DNA from: an uncultured Agathobacter sp.
GTDB taxonomy: Bacteria; Bacillota; Clostridia; Lachnospirales; Lachnospiraceae
Length of the DNA stretch: 64,000 nt
Assembly (NCBI GenBank): GCA_934365945.1
Contig: CAKRNE010000005.1
Span: 62,001-126,000 of the forward strand
Direction: 5' to 3'
Numbering within the stretch: the first letter of the stretch is position 1; each line of letters opens with the position of its first letter. The position numbers and the translations under genes are program-made. The notes under the pieces are model-generated. The model ran no database searches. It had not been told where the DNA came from and worked only from the letters and a program-made list of their open reading frames with translations. Below are positions 1 through 8,298 of the stretch, in pieces.

Positions 1-90
1 GAAAAGAGCTTTATAGATGAGCTTCGCTGCCGTAATGGCAACCTTGAAATCGCAATTATGCAACAGGAGGTAAATACGAATGAGCTATAG
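1..90 (+). CDS. C-terminal end of a DUF4956-like protein (partial)
   Basis: The frame is open from the first base to a TAG at 88-90 and encodes 29 residues ending in IMQQEVNTNEL. The stretch with RCRNGNLEI resembles the C-terminus of DUF4956 membrane proteins, which in Firmicutes often sit directly upstream of Cthe_2159-type carbohydrate-binding lipoproteins (established association, recalled rather than searched). It overlaps the start of the next gene by 11 bases, which suggests translational coupling. The rest of the gene lies outside the window, so the family call rests on a short tail plus context. Confidence 0.55.
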   Translation, partial: EKSFIDELRCRNGNLEIAIMQQEVNTNEL

Positions 91-2614
91 AAAAATTACT
101 AAATATTTTCAAAATATCAAGCTATACGGGATAATCGGTGCGGCTGTAATCATGGCAATGTCCGTAACAGCCTGTTCGACAGTCAAAAATTCAGGCACAG
201 AGATATCAGCTACCCAGACCTCTGCAGGTTTAGCGGATGGGACTTCAGTCAATGGAATCTATTCATATGATGATATGTTTACAGAGAGAGATCTTGATGT
301 GGGCTATGACGAGAGCAGTGCTGTAAAAATCAATCTGGCAGATGATTCGACCACAGTAACCGTAGGGGATGACACGGAGGCTGATGTGTCAGAAACAGAT
401 GAGACCAAGGCAGACGAAACCCAAGCAGACGAGTCAGAAACAGATGGAACTAAAGCAGACGAGTCAGAAACAGATGGAACTAAAGCAGATAAGTCAGAAA
501 CGGATGAGACTAAGGCAGCGTCGAGCAGTGTGAGTATTTCAGGAAATATCATCACTATATCTGAGGAAGGCACATATGTGCTTTCCGGAGCCTTATCAGA
601 GGGACAGATTGTCGTAGATGCAGACTCAGCCAAGGTACAGCTTGTGCTTGACAATGCAGACATCACCTGCGCGTCAAGCGCAGCAATATATGTAAAGAAT
701 GCAGATAAGACGTTCATTACGCTGGCAGAGGGCTCAGAGAACATTCTCATGAATACGGCAGAGTATGAGGCAATTGATGACAACAATATAGATGCTGTGA
801 TTTTTTCAAAGGATGACCTGACACTGAATGGAAAAGGAACGCTCACCATAAATTCAGAGTATGGACACGGAATTGTATCAAAGGATGATTTAAAGCTTGT
901 AAGTGGAACCTGCAATATTACGGCAAAAAACCATGCGCTTTCAGGAAAAGACAGCGTGCGAATTGCAGCAGGTACGTACAATCTGACCTCCGGCAAGGAT
1001 GGAATTCACTCAGAAAATGCGGATGATGACGAAAAAGGCTTTGTATACATAGCATCCGGTGATTTTACAATTGAGAGTACAGGTGACGGCATAGATGCAT
1101 CATATATGGTACAAATTGATGATGGAGACTTTGAGATAACCGCAGGCGGTGGTGCTGAAAATGCCACAAAGACACACAATGACATGCCGGGCGGCGGCCC
1201 GGGTGGCGATATGGGAGGTGGCGCACCGGGTGGAGATAAACCGAGCGGAGAAGCACCAAGTGGGGAAGCACCAAGTGGAGATAAACCGAGCGGGGAAGCA
1301 TCAAATGGAGATACATCGAGTGAAAGTGGTTCTAATGGAGATCCTTCGGGCAGCGATTCAGGTAAACAGACCGGGCAGACACCACCGGATAAGCCGGACG
1401 GAGACAGCTTCGATGGAAGCCGTCCAGATGAAAAAGCTTCGGACAATGCAGGCAGCCAGACTTCACAGACGCCACCGGATAAGTCAGGTAAAGATACAGC
1501 AGATGGGCAGCAGTCTGATAAGAATTCACAAAGTAACAATACGGCAGACAGCACAACTGCATCAGGCACATCATCCGATACAGACTCAACAAGCACCAAG
1601 GGTATCAAGTCAGATGGTGCACTCTATGTAAATGGAGGTACCTTTACCATCAACTCTGCGGATGATTCATTCCACAGCAACTCTGACGTCACAATAAATG
1701 ACGGAACCTATACCATCAGCTCAGGAGATGACGGAATGCACGCAGACAGTGCACTGCTTGTCAATGGTGGAACCATTACAGTCACAGAGAGCTATGAAGG
1801 CTTAGAGGGACTCAATATCACAATAAATGATGGCAAGATTGATATCACTGCAAGTGACGACGGCATGAATGCAGCTGGCGGAAATGATCAGAGTGGTTTT
1901 GGCGGCATGGGTGGCGATGGCTTCAAGGGTATGCAGGCACTAAACAGCGCTCCGGATGCAGCACAGAAGTCGGACAGTACATCTGATAGCAAATCAGATA
2001 ACACACAGAAGTCGGACGACACATCAGACACAGCACAGACAACCGGCAACATAACAGTTGCAACACAGAAATCGGACAGCACATCAGACACAGCACAGAC
2101 AACCGGCAACATAACAGTCGCAGTACAGAAATCGGACAGCGCATCAGACACAGCGCAGGATACAGATGCTGCATCAGAGGATGAGATGTGGATGGTCATC
2201 AACGGCGGCTACGTACACGTGCTGGCAGGTGGCGATGGTCTTGATTCAAACGGAGACCTGACAATAAATGGTGGTGAAGTTTATGTAGATGGTCCATCAG
2301 ATAACGGAAACAGTGCCATAGATTATGGAGAAAAATCAGCTTTTTATATCAATGGTGGAACTGTTGTTGCTGTGGGAAGCAGCGGTATGGCAGAGGATGT
2401 AAGCAGTGAATCAAAGCAGCAGGTAGCCTTTGTAAAGCTTGATTCACAGGTCGATGCTGGTGATGTGATTTTAAAAGATGCTGACGGAAATGAGATTATT
2501 TCATACACAGCCCAGAAGAAGTATGACTGTGTGATAATCAGTACAGCAGATTTGAAGGCAGGTCAGACCTATACACTTTCAGCATCAGGAAGTGAATCGG
2601 AGGTATCTCTTTAA
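80..2614 (+). CDS. Cthe_2159-type carbohydrate-binding-domain lipoprotein
   Basis: An 844-residue surface lipoprotein. The N-terminus has a basic start, a hydrophobic stretch (about 16-31) and a lipobox SVTAC with the lipidated Cys at 32. Repeated motifs such as DGIHS, GDGIDAS, DDGMHAD, DDGMNAA and GDGLDSN, each next to NDGTYTI- or NGG-type strands, match the beta-helical family typified by Clostridium thermocellum Cthe_2159, which binds polysaccharide and calcium. Low-complexity segments interrupt the fold: a 10-residue repeat (DESETDGTKA type, residues about 105-150, a 30-bp DNA repeat), a Gly/Pro/Ser-rich segment (about 370-510), and a 20-residue repeat (TGNITVATQKSDSTSDTAQT type, 60-bp DNA period near 2040-2160). 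The start is preceded by CAGGAGG. It probably forms one transcription unit with the upstream DUF4956-like gene. The ligand cannot be read from the sequence. Confidence 0.85.
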   Translation: MSYRKITKYFQNIKLYGIIGAAVIMAMSVTACSTVKNSGTEISATQTSAGLADGTSVNGIYSYDDMFTERDLDVGYDESSAVKINLADDSTTVTVGDDTEADVSETDETKADETQADESETDGTKADESETDGTKADKSETDETKAASSSVSISGNIITISEEGTYVLSGALSEGQIVVDADSAKVQLVLDNADITCASSAAIYVKNADKTFITLAEGSENILMNTAEYEAIDDNNIDAVIFSKDDLTLNGKGTLTINSEYGHGIVSKDDLKLVSGTCNITAKNHALSGKDSVRIAAGTYNLTSGKDGIHSENADDDEKGFVYIASGDFTIESTGDGIDASYMVQIDDGDFEITAGGGAENATKTHNDMPGGGPGGDMGGGAPGGDKPSGEAPSGEAPSGDKPSGEASNGDTSSESGSNGDPSGSDSGKQTGQTPPDKPDGDSFDGSRPDEKASDNAGSQTSQTPPDKSGKDTADGQQSDKNSQSNNTADSTTASGTSSDTDSTSTKGIKSDGALYVNGGTFTINSADDSFHSNSDVTINDGTYTISSGDDGMHADSALLVNGGTITVTESYEGLEGLNITINDGKIDITASDDGMNAAGGNDQSGFGGMGGDGFKGMQALNSAPDAAQKSDSTSDSKSDNTQKSDDTSDTAQTTGNITVATQKSDSTSDTAQTTGNITVAVQKSDSASDTAQDTDAASEDEMWMVINGGYVHVLAGGDGLDSNGDLTINGGEVYVDGPSDNGNSAIDYGEKSAFYINGGTVVAVGSSGMAEDVSSESKQQVAFVKLDSQVDAGDVILKDADGNEIISYTAQKKYDCVIISTADLKAGQTYTLSASGSESEVSL

Positions 2615-2642
2615 TCCGGCAATATTATATACCATGGCGCAT

Positions 2643-2666
2643 AGCCTGACAGTGTGATGTCAGGCT
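2643..2666 (+). terminator. Perfect stem-loop after the lipoprotein gene
   Basis: AGCCTGAC and GTCAGGCT form an 8-bp perfect stem around an 8-base loop, 29 bases after the stop codon. No T-run follows, so it may be an RNA-stabilising hairpin rather than an intrinsic terminator. Confidence 0.45.
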
Positions 2667-2796
2667 GGCGTCAAAACGGAGCAAAGATAAAGCATAAGTA
2701 TCGTTAATGTTCACATTTAACAGTGTGACCAGTAACAGAATGTCATGTGATTTTGCGAACAATATGTGTAGGGTGGTTCTGAATAGGTACATAATA

Positions 2797-2878
2797 TGAT
2801 ATAATGAGCGTAGCGAATTATATCACGCGCGAATGCGCATAGGTATCAGCCGCAGGCCTATCATATGCGTAAGCATAT
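2797..2878 (+). repeat. Cluster of four short hairpins upstream of the regulator gene
   Basis: Four consecutive inverted repeats fill about 80 bases: TGATATAAT/ATTATATCA (2797-2805 with 2817-2825), GCGC/GCGC around GAAT (2827-2838), ATAGG/CCTAT (2839-2843 with 2857-2861) and ATATGC/GCATAT around GTAA (2863-2878). They lie directly before the response regulator gene, in a 297-base gap that otherwise holds only the stem-loop at 2643. They could be a decayed repeat element or a structured leader. Confidence 0.5.
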
Positions 2879-2911
2879 AATATAATGAGTGAAAGTAAGA
2901 AGGAGGCCATC

Positions 2912-3688
2912 ATGAGATTATTACTGGCAGAGGACGAAGAGGACTTAAGCCGCGCACTTGTAGCGGTGTTAAAACACAACAACTATTCAGTTGATGCTGT
3001 CTATGACGGAGCAGAGGCGCTCGATTATATAGAAAACTCAGATAACTATGACGGAGTAATACTGGATATCATGATGCCTAAAATGGATGGAATCACTGTG
3101 CTCAAAACTATCAGAAGTCATGGCAATTCTGTTCCGGTGTTAATGCTTACCGCAAAGGCTGAGATAGACGACCGCGTGGAAGGACTCGATAGTGGCGCCG
3201 ATGACTATCTGACGAAGCCGTTTTCCATGAAGGAGCTCATGGCACGAATCCGCGCCATGACAAGGCGCAAGGCTGATACAACAGACTCAGTGCTGACATT
3301 TGGCGATATCACGCTGGACAGATCAACCTATATGCTGACTGGACCTGCAAGCATTAAGAATGCAGACAGCACTGAAAAATGTGACGTATGCACAGACACA
3401 AATAATGCGAATAATGGTAAGGTGAGCTGTCAAAGCACAGGAACTCAAAGTGATGGAATCAGACTTGCAAACAAGGAATACCAGATGCTGGAGATGCTTA
3501 TGACAAATCCGGGACAGATTATATCCGTAGACCAGTTTATGGACAGGATATGGGGCTATGATTCGGAAGCAGAACAGAATGTCGTGTGGGTTTACATATC
3601 CTATCTGCGGAAAAAGCTGGCATCAGTGGGCTCTACAGCACAGATAAAGGCAACACGCGGTGTGGGATATTCGATAATTAATGAATAA
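2912..3688 (+). CDS. OmpR/PhoB-family response regulator with an internal insertion
   Basis: A transcriptional response regulator. The receiver domain (1-115) has the acidic pocket AEDEED, phosphorylatable Asp52 in LDIMMP, Thr in LTAKA and Lys in TKPF. The C-terminal winged helix ends in VVWVYISYLRKKL and TRGVGYSI. At about 258 residues it is longer than the usual 225-230, because a Cys/Asn/Ser-rich insertion of roughly 35 residues (near 140-180) interrupts the start of the DNA-binding domain between TYMLTG and LANKEYQML. I chose the ATG at 2912 because AAGAAGGAGG lies 5 bases upstream; an in-frame ATG at 2885 has no such site. The kinase at 5183 is its likely partner, though about 1.5 kb of other DNA now separates them. 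Confidence 0.9.
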   Translation: MRLLLAEDEEDLSRALVAVLKHNNYSVDAVYDGAEALDYIENSDNYDGVILDIMMPKMDGITVLKTIRSHGNSVPVLMLTAKAEIDDRVEGLDSGADDYLTKPFSMKELMARIRAMTRRKADTTDSVLTFGDITLDRSTYMLTGPASIKNADSTEKCDVCTDTNNANNGKVSCQSTGTQSDGIRLANKEYQMLEMLMTNPGQIISVDQFMDRIWGYDSEAEQNVVWVYISYLRKKLASVGSTAQIKATRGVGYSIINE

Positions 3689-3784
3689 ATCACCTTTTTA
3701 CCTTTTTATTTAGAAAATGCTGGATTTTTAAATTAGCATAATGTACAATAGCCATAGGTTGATAGCATAACAGGCGGGCCTTGG

Positions 3785-4256
3785 GTAGCTGAAATCCCTA
3801 AAACTTCTAAAACAGCACCCTAAACCCAGCGAAACAGCCGGAAAAATTCCTAAAAAAGTAGCTGAAACCGCTGAAATCTCTAAAACAGCACCCTAAACCC
3901 AGCGAAACAGCCGGAAAAATTCCCCAAAAAGTAGCTGAAACCGCTGAAATCCCTAAAACAGCACCCTAAACCCAGCGAAACAGCCGGAAAAATCCATAAA
4001 AAAGTAGCTGAAACCGCTGAAATCCCTAAAACAGCACCCTAAACCCAGCCAAATAGCCGGAAAAATTCCTAAAAAAGTAGCTGAAACCGCTGAAATCCTC
4101 AAAACAGCACCCTAAACTCAGCCAAATAGCCGGAAAAATTCCTAAAAAAGTAGCTGAAACCACTAAAATCCCTAAAACAGCACCCAAAACTCAGCCGAAC
4201 AGCCGGAAATCCCAATAAAAAAGTAGCTGAAATCCCTAAAAATCATAAAACAGCTC
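3785..4256 (+). repeat. 73-bp tandem repeat array, six units plus a partial one
   Basis: The motif GTAGCTGAAA recurs at 3785, 3858, 3931, 4004, 4077, 4150 and 4223, always exactly 73 bases apart, with point differences but no length change. Each unit contains GCTGAAAT, CCCTAAAACAGC, CCCTAAACCCAGC, CAGCCGGAAA and an A-run. The period is not a multiple of 3, there is no open frame through it, and no spacers separate the units. It fills most of the 644-base gap between the regulator gene and the next gene. Function unknown. Confidence 0.95.
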
Positions 4257-4332
4257 AAAATTACAGCCTGTTTCTATATTTATATAGTGCTATCAAACGA
4301 ATGGAGATTATATTCTCCACTTTTGAAGATAA

Positions 4333-5178
4333 ATGACAGATTTTCGTTTATCATATTCCCCACAAAATACAATAGAATTACTGGTAAAACTACATATAGC
4401 ATCATATGATGTAAAGATTAAGGAGGAAAATAAAATAAGCTCACTAGATAATAGAATTAACTGGTTGGAAAGAGAAATAACTTGTACACAAAAAAGTCTT
4501 GAAGCTATAGCGGAAGAAGGAACAATCTATCTAACACAAAAGGATGGAAATGTTAAATGGTATGTTTGGAAAAATGGTAGAAGAGAGTATTTATCAAAGA
4601 AAAACGATAAAGAAATCAGAAATCTTGTCAATAAAAAATATCTGGAGCTTCATTTGAAGGATACAATAAATGAACTCAAACTACTTGAGACAAACAGAAA
4701 AGCACAGGAAAAGTATAGAACCGATTATGCTCAGAACATGCTTCAACAAAGGCATTATAGTAATATACTTTTAGCTGATGAAAAAAAAGAAAATGAAAAT
4801 AGGCATGCTCCTAATCCGGAGAATCTAAAGTTCTACACAAAAATGGGAATTCTTGTGCGCTCCAAATCAGAAGTAATTATTGCGACGGCCTTGTATGATA
4901 ATAATATAAAGTTTGAGTACGAAAAGCCGATTAAAATCTCAGATGTTATTTATTATCCTGATTTTACGGTTGAGAAGAAAAAAGGTGATATAATTATATG
5001 GGAGCATTTCGGATTGATAGATAATCCTGATTATCGAAACAAAGCTTATCGAAAGATATTGAAATATAACGAAAATGGATATTATCAAGGGAAAAATCTT
5101 ATATTGACATATGAAACATCAGAAAGTCCATTGGACCCAATGGATGTAGAACATGAAATAAGAAAAATGTGCAGGTGA
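4333..5178 (+). CDS. Hypothetical protein with a putative PD-(D/E)XK nuclease-like C-terminal domain
   Basis: A 281-residue protein in two parts. Residues 20-150 are charged and probably coiled-coil. The C-terminal half carries VRSKSEVIIATAL, then VIYYPDFTV and IIIWEHFG, followed by a conserved-looking NPDYRNKAYRKI segment. The Glu of SKSE, the Asp of PDF and the Glu of WEHFG fit a PD-(D/E)XK-like fold, as in many uncharacterised Firmicute proteins; this is an inference without a search. The gene is visibly more AT-rich than its neighbours, starts 644 bases after the regulator gene and ends 4 bases before the kinase gene, so it interrupts what would normally be a regulator-kinase pair. No clear ribosome binding site precedes the ATG at 4333, so the start is uncertain. 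Confidence 0.7.
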   Translation: MTDFRLSYSPQNTIELLVKLHIASYDVKIKEENKISSLDNRINWLEREITCTQKSLEAIAEEGTIYLTQKDGNVKWYVWKNGRREYLSKKNDKEIRNLVNKKYLELHLKDTINELKLLETNRKAQEKYRTDYAQNMLQQRHYSNILLADEKKENENRHAPNPENLKFYTKMGILVRSKSEVIIATALYDNNIKFEYEKPIKISDVIYYPDFTVEKKKGDIIIWEHFGLIDNPDYRNKAYRKILKYNENGYYQGKNLILTYETSESPLDPMDVEHEIRKMCR

Positions 5179-5182
5179 TAAA

Positions 5183-6889
5183 ATGCTTAAAAAATTACGA
5201 AGAAAATTTATAGCCATAGCAATGCTGTCGGTTTCAATCGTTCTCATTGCAATTGTTGGCACGATAAACGTTGCGAATTATATAAGTACAAATGAAGCGC
5301 TGGATGCGCGTCTTAAGCTGATTGCCGGAAACGGAGGCACGTTTCCGGATCTTTTAGAGCGCGGAAGTAGGGGAGAGGAAGGTAATAAAACAGACAGTAT
5401 AAATGCTGAAAACAATAAAAAAAATGATGAAGAGACAAACAGCGATACAGAAAGCACAAATACCGGCACAGAAAACACAAATACCAACATAGAAAATGCA
5501 AACACCAACACAGAAAGCACAAATACAGACACATCCGGCAGAACAGCAGATGAAAGTACAAATAAAGGAACTTCCACACGCAAAGAGCCTCCATCTGGCA
5601 AGACAGATGTGCAGCCTCCGGAGGATATGAGGCAGGCTGATTTAAAGGATGATAATTTAAAGGAAAATGACCTAAAGGTAAATGACTTAAAAGAAAATGA
5701 CTTAAATGAGAATGATTTTAAGGAAAATGACCTAAAACGCCATGGTATCTCACCGGAGAGTCAGTTTGATACCAGATATTTTACTGTCACGATAAACAGT
5801 AAGGGCGAGGTGGAAAATATTGACACAAGTAAAATAGCATCCGTCTCGTCGGAAAATGCAGCCGGATACGCGAAAAAACTTTGGAAATCAGGCAAAAAAG
5901 GCGATGGAAAAAGTGGCTTCGCAGAAAATTGCAAGTATCTGACTGTGGACGAGGATGGCTCTACAATGTATATTTTTCTGAGCTGTCAGCGTGAGCTTTC
6001 AACAATAAAAACATATATATTGGCCAGCGTTGGAATCAGTGTTTTCGGACTTGTCGTGGTATTTGTTATGATATTCTTCTTCTCGGGAAGAATACTTAAG
6101 CCTGTATCGGAAAGCTATGAAAAGCAAAAGCGGTTCATAACTGATGCCAGCCATGAAATCAAAACTCCGCTTACCATAATAGATGCAAATACAGAGGTAA
6201 TCGAGATGATGGAGGGGGAGAATGAATGGACAAGCAGTACCAGAAAACAGATAGCGCGCCTGACATCACTCACGGAAAAGCTTGTATTTTTGTCGAGAAT
6301 GGATGAGGAAGCAACAAAGCTTGAGATGCTGGAATTCTCATTATCGGATGCGATACTTGATACTGCAGAGCCGTTCAAAGCGGTAGCCGGGACAAAAGGG
6401 AAAAAGCTCACAATTGATGTGATAGATGGAATACTGTATACAGGTGATGAGAAAACTATCAGACAGCTTGTATCAATTTTACTTGATAATGCTATTAAGT
6501 ATTCCGGATGCAGCAGTGTAAGCTGCGAAAATGGTAATATCAATAAAAAGAATCTTAATAAGACAAATCTAAATGAGACAATCCAAACACAAAACAATTG
6601 TGTCACCGCCGGAGATATGGCACCGGAAATAGAACTGACCATGAGACCATCCGGTAAAAACCGTATAATTACCGTTTGGAACACTGTAGATGATACTGCA
6701 AACATAAAAAAAGGCAGACAGGACATGCTGTTTGAGCGATTCTACCGCACTGATGCCTCTCGCAACTCAAAAACAGGAGGCTTCGGAATAGGTCTATCGG
6801 CAGCCTATGCCATAGTAAAGGCACACAAAGGAAAAATCACTGCAGAAAGTAAAGATGGCCAGTCTATCAAATTTACAATCGTATTGTAA
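5183..6889 (+). CDS. Sensor histidine kinase with a low-complexity extracellular region
   Basis: A 568-residue membrane kinase, likely partner of the regulator at 2912. One membrane segment spans about 9-32 and a second about 276-302. Between them the extracellular region holds Asn/Thr-rich repeats (TNTNTE type) and a run of five-residue repeats of the form ENDLK (about 155-190). The phosphoacceptor is His324 in DASHEIKTPL. The ATPase domain has LLDNAIKYSG, a low-complexity insertion of about 45 residues after the N box, a degenerate D box, and FERFYRTDASR with GFGIGLS. The start is preceded by CAGGTGA, which overlaps the stop of the preceding gene. The low-complexity insertions match the style of the lipoprotein and regulator of the same cluster. 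Confidence 0.9.
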   Translation: MLKKLRRKFIAIAMLSVSIVLIAIVGTINVANYISTNEALDARLKLIAGNGGTFPDLLERGSRGEEGNKTDSINAENNKKNDEETNSDTESTNTGTENTNTNIENANTNTESTNTDTSGRTADESTNKGTSTRKEPPSGKTDVQPPEDMRQADLKDDNLKENDLKVNDLKENDLNENDFKENDLKRHGISPESQFDTRYFTVTINSKGEVENIDTSKIASVSSENAAGYAKKLWKSGKKGDGKSGFAENCKYLTVDEDGSTMYIFLSCQRELSTIKTYILASVGISVFGLVVVFVMIFFFSGRILKPVSESYEKQKRFITDASHEIKTPLTIIDANTEVIEMMEGENEWTSSTRKQIARLTSLTEKLVFLSRMDEEATKLEMLEFSLSDAILDTAEPFKAVAGTKGKKLTIDVIDGILYTGDEKTIRQLVSILLDNAIKYSGCSSVSCENGNINKKNLNKTNLNETIQTQNNCVTAGDMAPEIELTMRPSGKNRIITVWNTVDDTANIKKGRQDMLFERFYRTDASRNSKTGGFGIGLSAAYAIVKAHKGKITAESKDGQSIKFTIVL

Positions 6890-6899
6890 ATTATATGTA

Positions 6900-6990
6900 G
6901 CAATATAAGGAGTAGCATTAGGCACAATTATGCAGCAATATAAGGAACTGCATTAGGCGCAATTATACAGCAATATTATGCGCAACATAA
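6900..6990 (+). repeat. 35-bp degenerate tandem repeat
   Basis: GCAATAT recurs at 6900, 6935 and 6970 with AAGGA..TGCATTAGGCGCAATTAT-type sequence between, giving two full 35-base units and a degenerate third. It fills the space between the kinase stop and the Pho-type promoter of pstS. No coding role seen. Confidence 0.75.
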
Positions 6991-7049
6991 GAAGCAACAT
7001 TTTAAGCAGCATTTATCCGTTTAGATAATGCAAATGCAAAGAAAAATTT

Positions 7050-7104
7050 TTTACATGCATTTTACACACTAATGATTTTGCATTTTACATTTCCCCGTTA
7101 CTAT
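7050..7104 (+). promoter_or_regulatory. Pho-box promoter of pstS
   Basis: TTTACA occurs at 7050, 7061 and 7084, that is at steps of 11 and 23 bases (about two turns), and a TACTAT -10 element at 7099 follows after 9 bases. Bacillus-type PhoP sites are direct TT(A/T/C)ACA repeats with 11-base period, and the same layout stands before pstB and phoB in this window. There is no separate -35 box, as expected for an activator-dependent promoter. Confidence 0.8.
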
Positions 7105-7161
7105 ATCAGTTGTAACAAACAAAGAAATAAATTCAAGAAAGAAATGAAAGAGGAAATTAAA

Positions 7162-8055
7162 ATGAAAAATCGTATGAAAAAACTTTTAGTTTTAGCAGCT
7201 GCTGCAACAATGATGACAGCAGCATTTACAGGATGTGGCTCAAGCTCAGACGGAGCAGACAACAATGCAGATACAAGCGCAAATAAGAGCGCAGATGAAG
7301 GCACATCAAATGAGAACTTAAGCGGTTCACTTTCACTTGCAGGAAGTACTTCAATGGAGAAGCTTTGTGAGGCGCTCAAGGAGTCATTCATGGAGCAGAA
7401 TCCTGGTGTAACAGTAACAGTTGAGTATACAGGCTCAGGTTCAGGAATCGAGTCAGTGACAGCAGGAAGCGTAGATATCGGAGATTCATCAAGAGCACTT
7501 ACAGATGATGAGAAAGCAAACGGCATTGAGGAAAACATCGTAGCAATCGACGGAATCGCAGTTATCACAGACAAGGACAACTCAGTAACAGAGCTTACAT
7601 CAGATGACTTAAAGAAAATCTACACAGGCGAGATTTCAAACTGGAAAGACCTTGGCGGAAAAGACGAGGCAATCGTAGCAATCGGCCGTGAGGCAGCTTC
7701 AGGAACAAGAGGAGCCTTCGAGGAGCTTCTTGATGTAAAGGATCAGTGCAAATATGCACAGGAGCTTGACTCAACAGGAGCAGTACTTGCAAAGGTAGGC
7801 TCAACACCGGGAGCAATCGGATATGTTTCACTTGACGTACTTGATGACACAGTAACAGCAATGAAGATTGACGGAGTAGAGGCAACAGAGGAAAACATCG
7901 TAGCAGGCAAATATCTCCTTTCTCGTCCATTCGTAATGGCTACAAAGGGCAAGATTGACGAGCAGAACGATATTGTTAAGGCTTGGTTTGACTATGTAAA
8001 CTCAGATGAGGGACAGGCAGTAATCAAGAAGGTAGGCCTTATCCTTCCTCAGTAG
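7162..8055 (+). CDS. pstS: Phosphate ABC transporter substrate-binding lipoprotein PstS
   Basis: Binds extracellular phosphate for the Pst importer. The 297-residue protein has a signal peptide with lipobox FTGC (Cys25). The mature part starts with LSGSLSLAGSTSMEKL and has DIGDSSRALTDDE, IAVITDKDNSV, IYTGEISNWKDLGG and GREAASGTRGAFEEL, all typical phosphate-binding motifs. I chose ATG 7162, which AGAGGAAATT precedes; longer upstream reading is possible but would put 30 residues before the signal peptide. It is first in pstSCA and is controlled by the Pho-box promoter at 7050. A strong terminator follows before pstC, which would give an excess of binding protein over permease. Confidence 0.97.
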   Translation: MKNRMKKLLVLAAAATMMTAAFTGCGSSSDGADNNADTSANKSADEGTSNENLSGSLSLAGSTSMEKLCEALKESFMEQNPGVTVTVEYTGSGSGIESVTAGSVDIGDSSRALTDDEKANGIEENIVAIDGIAVITDKDNSVTELTSDDLKKIYTGEISNWKDLGGKDEAIVAIGREAASGTRGAFEELLDVKDQCKYAQELDSTGAVLAKVGSTPGAIGYVSLDVLDDTVTAMKIDGVEATEENIVAGKYLLSRPFVMATKGKIDEQNDIVKAWFDYVNSDEGQAVIKKVGLILPQ

Positions 8056-8081
8056 AAATTATCGGTCATAGTAATGATACG

Positions 8082-8204
8082 AAATACAGACGTCGATACG
8101 AAACATTGCTGGTAAGTATAAAAATAATACAAAATACAGACGTCGATACGAGACATCGTTAGTAAGTATAAGTATAAAAATAATACAAAATACAGATGTC
8201 GATA
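8082..8204 (+). repeat. Three direct repeats with a GACGTC core between pstS and pstC
   Basis: AAATACAGACGTCGATA-type sequence occurs at 8082, 8132 and 8188 (third copy has GATGTC), separated by 50 and 56 bases; the extra 6 bases are a duplicated AGTATA. Sequence between copies (GTAAGTATAAAAATAATAC) also repeats. No open frame. Confidence 0.75.
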
Positions 8205-8243
8205 TTATACATTAGTATTAATACATATTGATAAGATACAAGG

Positions 8244-8281
8244 GTTTCCTCAGGAAATGCAGGTTTCCTGGGGAACTTTTT
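8244..8281 (+). terminator. Intrinsic terminator between pstS and pstC
   Basis: GTTTCC (8244-8249) pairs with GGGAAC (8271-8276) and CAGGAAA (8251-8257) with TTTCCTG (8264-8270), giving a 13-bp stem with one bulged T and a 6-base loop, followed by TTTTT. Partial readthrough would set the pstS:pstCA ratio. Confidence 0.8.
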
Positions 8282-8298
8282 GAAACAAGGAGTATCAA

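Noticed and set aside
1006..1608. Long reverse-strand and frame-shifted open frames inside the lipoprotein gene
   Set aside because: They are shadows of the repeated, low-complexity coding sequence on the other strand and have no start signals.
3785..4256. CRISPR array
   Set aside because: The 73-base units are directly adjacent without unique spacers, the unit is longer than CRISPR repeats, and no cas gene is present.
3785..4256. Telomere-like CCCTAAA motif in the 73-bp unit
   Set aside because: CCCTAAACCC occurs once per unit and not as a run; the resemblance to plant telomere repeats is chance.
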